Shown here piece after piece: positions 61,360 through 64,000 of a DNA stretch of 64,000 nucleotides (the stretch's first letter is position 1; each line of letters opens with the position of its first letter). The stretch lies in the NCBI RefSeq assembly GCF_010500965.1, contig NZ_QVMI01000015.1:137945-201944 (forward strand), given 5' to 3'. The DNA is from Bacteroides sp. 51. GTDB taxonomy: Bacteria > Bacteroidota > Bacteroidia > Bacteroidales > Bacteroidaceae. The notes under the pieces were generated by a model. That model saw nothing but the letters and a program-made list of their open reading frames with translations. It searched no databases and was not told where the DNA came from. Made by a program: the position numbers and the translations under genes.

Positions 61360-63732
61360 ATGAAGAATATTATAATCCTCTTTTTCTTACTGAACCCCCT
61401 TGCAGTATTCTCGCAAACCACTATATACCCAGGCGCTGATGAAAAGAGTCCATCCCGTTCCCAGTATTTCTCCTGGATTAACAATACCAACGAAGGACCA
61501 ACCGAAGAGCAGACCCTCATAAACCTGGCCTTCTTCGATTGGTTGAAACAGGAATACGGCATGATATTGGATATTTATGCCTTTGATGCCGGACTCATTG
61601 ACGGCAAGAACTTTTATGGAACGATGGATTCTGAGCGTTTCAAAAGGAATTTCCCTAACGGACTGGCTCCCATTTATGAAAAGGCGAGGGTAAACAATAC
61701 CCGCCTCGGACTCTGGGGCGGTCCTGACGGATTTGGCGATACTCTCGAAGAGGCCCAAAAGAGAAAAGATATGTTAGTCTCTTTGTGTCGTGATTATCAT
61801 TGGGCGCTCTTCAAGTTCGATGCCGTTTGCGGCCCTTTGCGGAGAGATAAGGAAGATGATTTTATTGATCTGATGCAACAATGCCGCAGGTATTCTCCCG
61901 ATCTTATTTTACTGAATCACCGGTTAGGATTGGATAAGGCAAAACCTTACGCTACTACTTTTCTTTGGGAGGGTAGGGAGGCCTATATAGATGTAAATGC
62001 AAAGAATAATACGACCGCCCCGCACAACAGGGCGGGCATAATGGATAGAGGACTTGTTCCGGATTTGCAACGGCTCACCGAAGACCACGGCGTTTGCCTT
62101 TCTTCCTGCCTCGATTATTGGGAAGATGACCTTATTCTGCATGCTTTCAACCGCTCCTTGATTCTGGCTCCTCAGATTTATGGAAATCCCTGGCTATTGT
62201 CCGATGATGAATTCCCTAAGTTGGCCCGGATTTATAATCTCCACCGGAAGTTCTCGAAGATATTGGTTAATGGTATGGTGCTTCCCGATAGTTACGGCAG
62301 AGATGCAGTTTCGCGGGGTGATGATAAAACCAGGCTCGTTACACTGAGAAACCTTAGCTGGGACCCCCGCGAGTTTACCGTAAACCTGAATAAAGAGATT
62401 GGTCTGAACAAAGGAAAACAGGTTAGCGTGCGTCTGTTTCATCCGGAAGAGAGAATCCTGGGCACCTTCCGGTATGGCGAGTCGGTAAAGGTAGTCGTTC
62501 CACCGTTTCGCTCCTTGTTGCTCTTTGCTTCTACAACCAATCAATATAGCGAACCGGGTGTGGAAGGAGTCGATTTTGAGGTTGTAAAGAATATCCCCAA
62601 TGAACCGATACAAATTAAACTCCTGGGTCTTCCCGGAACAAAAGCCCGGATAAAAACGGCAAACATTCCTCATATAAAGAAGATTGAAATAGAAGGACAG
62701 GATGTAACTCAACAACTCAAGGGACAAAACCCTATGGAGATTGCGTTTGAAGGCGAAGCGCTAAATAACCCTTATCACCGGAAACTGGCAGATATGAAGA
62801 GGACTCCTATTCCTCATGATGCGGCATCCTTATACGAAGCAACCGTTTTTGCTGCCGATAATAATGCATTGGAAGTCCGTTCCCTTTACCGTTCGGGCGA
62901 GACGCAAAACACTTATGTCAAAGCGGCACGGGATGCTTTCTTTCAGCAACCGACATTTATTAACCGCGGGATATGGGATAAGAATTTATTTGATGGAAAT
63001 ATGAATACAGGCTTTTGGGTGTCCAAAAGGGGAGGGCTTGACCATCGGATAAATAAAGGATGCTTCCGGTTAGATCTTGGCGAAGCGCTATTCGTCGATA
63101 GTATAATCGTTAAAGTAAACAACGAACATGAATTACAACCCTTATTGATAGCCGAAGGTAATTTTGCACACGTATCATCTGATCTGAAAGCCTGGAAATC
63201 TGTTACATTTCTGGCAGATGTAACCATGAATATACCTGTTAACGGAACTATGCGTTACCTGAAATTGAACCCTTTTCCGGATGCCATTGCCGAGATAGAA
63301 GTGTATAGCGATGGAAAGAAATTGCAGACAGATGCATTCAGAGCAAGCAATCTGTTTGCAGATTCTAATGCGATGAGGTGTACAGAGGCGTGGGATACTT
63401 CTTTTCAATTAAGTGAAATAGCCCGAAATAGTTATCTTTCCGTAGCAATTAACGGAGAACATGGGGTGGAAGGTGCTTACGCTGCACTGAAAGTCGATGG
63501 GAAATATGTAGGGGCGCCTTCGCGTGCTGTTTCTTATCCGGCTAATCCGTGGGAGAATTTCGTGGCAAAATCCGCTTCGGATTATACTTACCTCTTCCCT
63601 TTAACGGAAGATATGAAGAACAAGAAGATCGAAGTCTTTGTGTTGGGGTATTATCCTATGCAGGTGAAACCGGAGGTGTGGATATCTTCCTATCCGGTGC
63701 CTTATGAAGAGAAAATGATGGTGATCTATTAA
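61360..63732 (+). CDS. Clan GH-D-like (GH36/GH27-related) exported glycosidase with C-terminal discoidin-like domain
   Basis: A 790-residue protein with a short signal peptide ending VFSQ. Residues about 30-330 form a barrel with MILDIYAFDAGLIDGKNFYG, RLGLWGGPDGFGDT and ALFKFDAVCGPLRR, in which Asp154 sits where GH27/GH36 enzymes keep their nucleophile (strand 4 K-x-D). The later segment CLDYWEDDLILHAFNRSL, then GNPWLLSDDEFPKLARIYNLHRKF, fits the second half of the barrel. A beta-sandwich follows, then about residues 540-690 resemble an F5/8 type C (discoidin) domain (GIWDKNLFDGNMNTGFWVS, FRLDLGEALFVDSIIVKV). Alpha-galactosidase activity is possible but not proven by eye. Last gene of the operon, followed by a strong terminator. 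Confidence 0.6.
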   Translation: MKNIIILFFLLNPLAVFSQTTIYPGADEKSPSRSQYFSWINNTNEGPTEEQTLINLAFFDWLKQEYGMILDIYAFDAGLIDGKNFYGTMDSERFKRNFPNGLAPIYEKARVNNTRLGLWGGPDGFGDTLEEAQKRKDMLVSLCRDYHWALFKFDAVCGPLRRDKEDDFIDLMQQCRRYSPDLILLNHRLGLDKAKPYATTFLWEGREAYIDVNAKNNTTAPHNRAGIMDRGLVPDLQRLTEDHGVCLSSCLDYWEDDLILHAFNRSLILAPQIYGNPWLLSDDEFPKLARIYNLHRKFSKILVNGMVLPDSYGRDAVSRGDDKTRLVTLRNLSWDPREFTVNLNKEIGLNKGKQVSVRLFHPEERILGTFRYGESVKVVVPPFRSLLLFASTTNQYSEPGVEGVDFEVVKNIPNEPIQIKLLGLPGTKARIKTANIPHIKKIEIEGQDVTQQLKGQNPMEIAFEGEALNNPYHRKLADMKRTPIPHDAASLYEATVFAADNNALEVRSLYRSGETQNTYVKAARDAFFQQPTFINRGIWDKNLFDGNMNTGFWVSKRGGLDHRINKGCFRLDLGEALFVDSIIVKVNNEHELQPLLIAEGNFAHVSSDLKAWKSVTFLADVTMNIPVNGTMRYLKLNPFPDAIAEIEVYSDGKKLQTDAFRASNLFADSNAMRCTEAWDTSFQLSEIARNSYLSVAINGEHGVEGAYAALKVDGKYVGAPSRAVSYPANPWENFVAKSASDYTYLFPLTEDMKNKKIEVFVLGYYPMQVKPEVWISSYPVPYEEKMMVIY

Positions 63733-63775
63733 TATCTTAGTATCATAAGTCATACGCTCGTATGAAACCGAAATT

Positions 63776-63838
63776 ATCTCGTAGAGTTGTGGTTACCATT
63801 ATGTACATGTCGGTAACCACAACTCTACGAGATATTTT
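63776..63838 (+). terminator. Intrinsic terminator of the GH31 operon
   Basis: Perfect 22-bp inverted repeat: arms 63776-63797 (begins ATCTCGTAGAGTTGTGG) and 63812-63833, 14-base loop, followed by ATTTTTA. It lies 44 bases after the last gene's stop. Confidence 0.88.
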
Positions 63839-63865
63839 TATAACTCTTAAAGATCATGACGATGC

Positions 63866-63899
63866 TAAAAGAGCCTCATTACTCACGTAATAAGGCTCT
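63866..63899 (-). terminator. Terminator for a leftward gene outside the window
   Basis: Minus strand: AGAGCCTTATTAC, loop GTGA, GTAATGAGGCTCT, then TTTTAG; one mismatch in a 13-bp stem. It implies a minus-strand gene to the right. Bases 63900-64000 hold no frame that can be called. Confidence 0.7.
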
Positions 63900-64000
63900 C
63901 ACCTGAGTTTGGCGCTTTTCTCTCATTCAAATTCGTTTCCACTGACATTCAGTGAGTTATAATTTATTTGTATTCAAATAGGGTGTCCCATCTGTGTGTT

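Overview
The window reads as a Bacteroidales chromosome segment, with Parabacteroides or a close relative most likely. Supporting signs are SusC/SusD/SusE/SusF lipoproteins, type V (FimA/Mfa1-like) pilus genes, a hybrid two-component-type sensor with an AraC output, DUF3575/DUF3868/DUF5119/DUF6377 proteins, moderate GC, and many Bacteroidetes -7 boxes (TAnnTTTG) ahead of genes. The genus is inference. No rRNA, tRNA or CRISPR locus was found.

Layout. 1-6121 (+): the 3' end of a carbohydrate-related operon with a glutaminase-A-family protein cut by the window edge, a DUF418 membrane protein, a lipoprotein aldose 1-epimerase and a GH127 beta-L-arabinofuranosidase, closed by a bidirectional terminator. 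6178-22176 (-): two adjacent fimbrial operons. Operon A (15841 to 6178) encodes a large FISUMP-type tip lipoprotein, a second fimbrillin-like lipoprotein, DUF3575, DUF3868/OmpA, an Mfa1-like shaft subunit and a FimB/Mfa2-like anchor. Operon B (22176 to 16792) encodes a fused OmpA/DUF3575 protein, a DUF5119 lipoprotein, a fimbrillin with C-terminal leucine-rich repeats and another fimbrillin. Both leaders carry the same direct-repeat element. 22639-40029: a starch/maltodextrin locus. A LacI regulator, MFS maltose transporter and GH65 maltose phosphorylase (-) face susC, susD, susE, susF and a GH13 amylase (+), followed by a small orphan gene and a SusR-like DUF6377 membrane regulator (-). The logic is surface binding and amylase cleavage, TonB-dependent import, inner-membrane maltose uptake and phosphorolysis. 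40126-44468 (-): a sugar-acid operon of an IlvD/Edd dehydratase, a GntP permease and a porin.

44885-49382: housekeeping and scattered genes, namely an M48-like protein without the HExxH motif, ribosomal protein L31 type B, an EEP-family protein and class II fructose-bisphosphate aldolase. 49525-53586: a 1353-residue hybrid sensor that has lost both phosphoacceptor residues. 53827-63732 (+): a transmembrane Kelch-like/SARP-like regulator followed by a three-gene glycosidase operon (GH31, an unclassified barrel protein, a clan GH-D-like protein).

The most unusual recurring feature is in the intergenic gaps. Several hold tandem short motifs, mostly palindromic, repeated every 22-23 bp. Each gap has its own sequence but the helical-turn spacing is the same (16457-16553, 25078-25140, 37730-37810, 40091-40125, 56450-56566). 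Related direct-repeat arrays sit in the leaders of both fimbrial operons.
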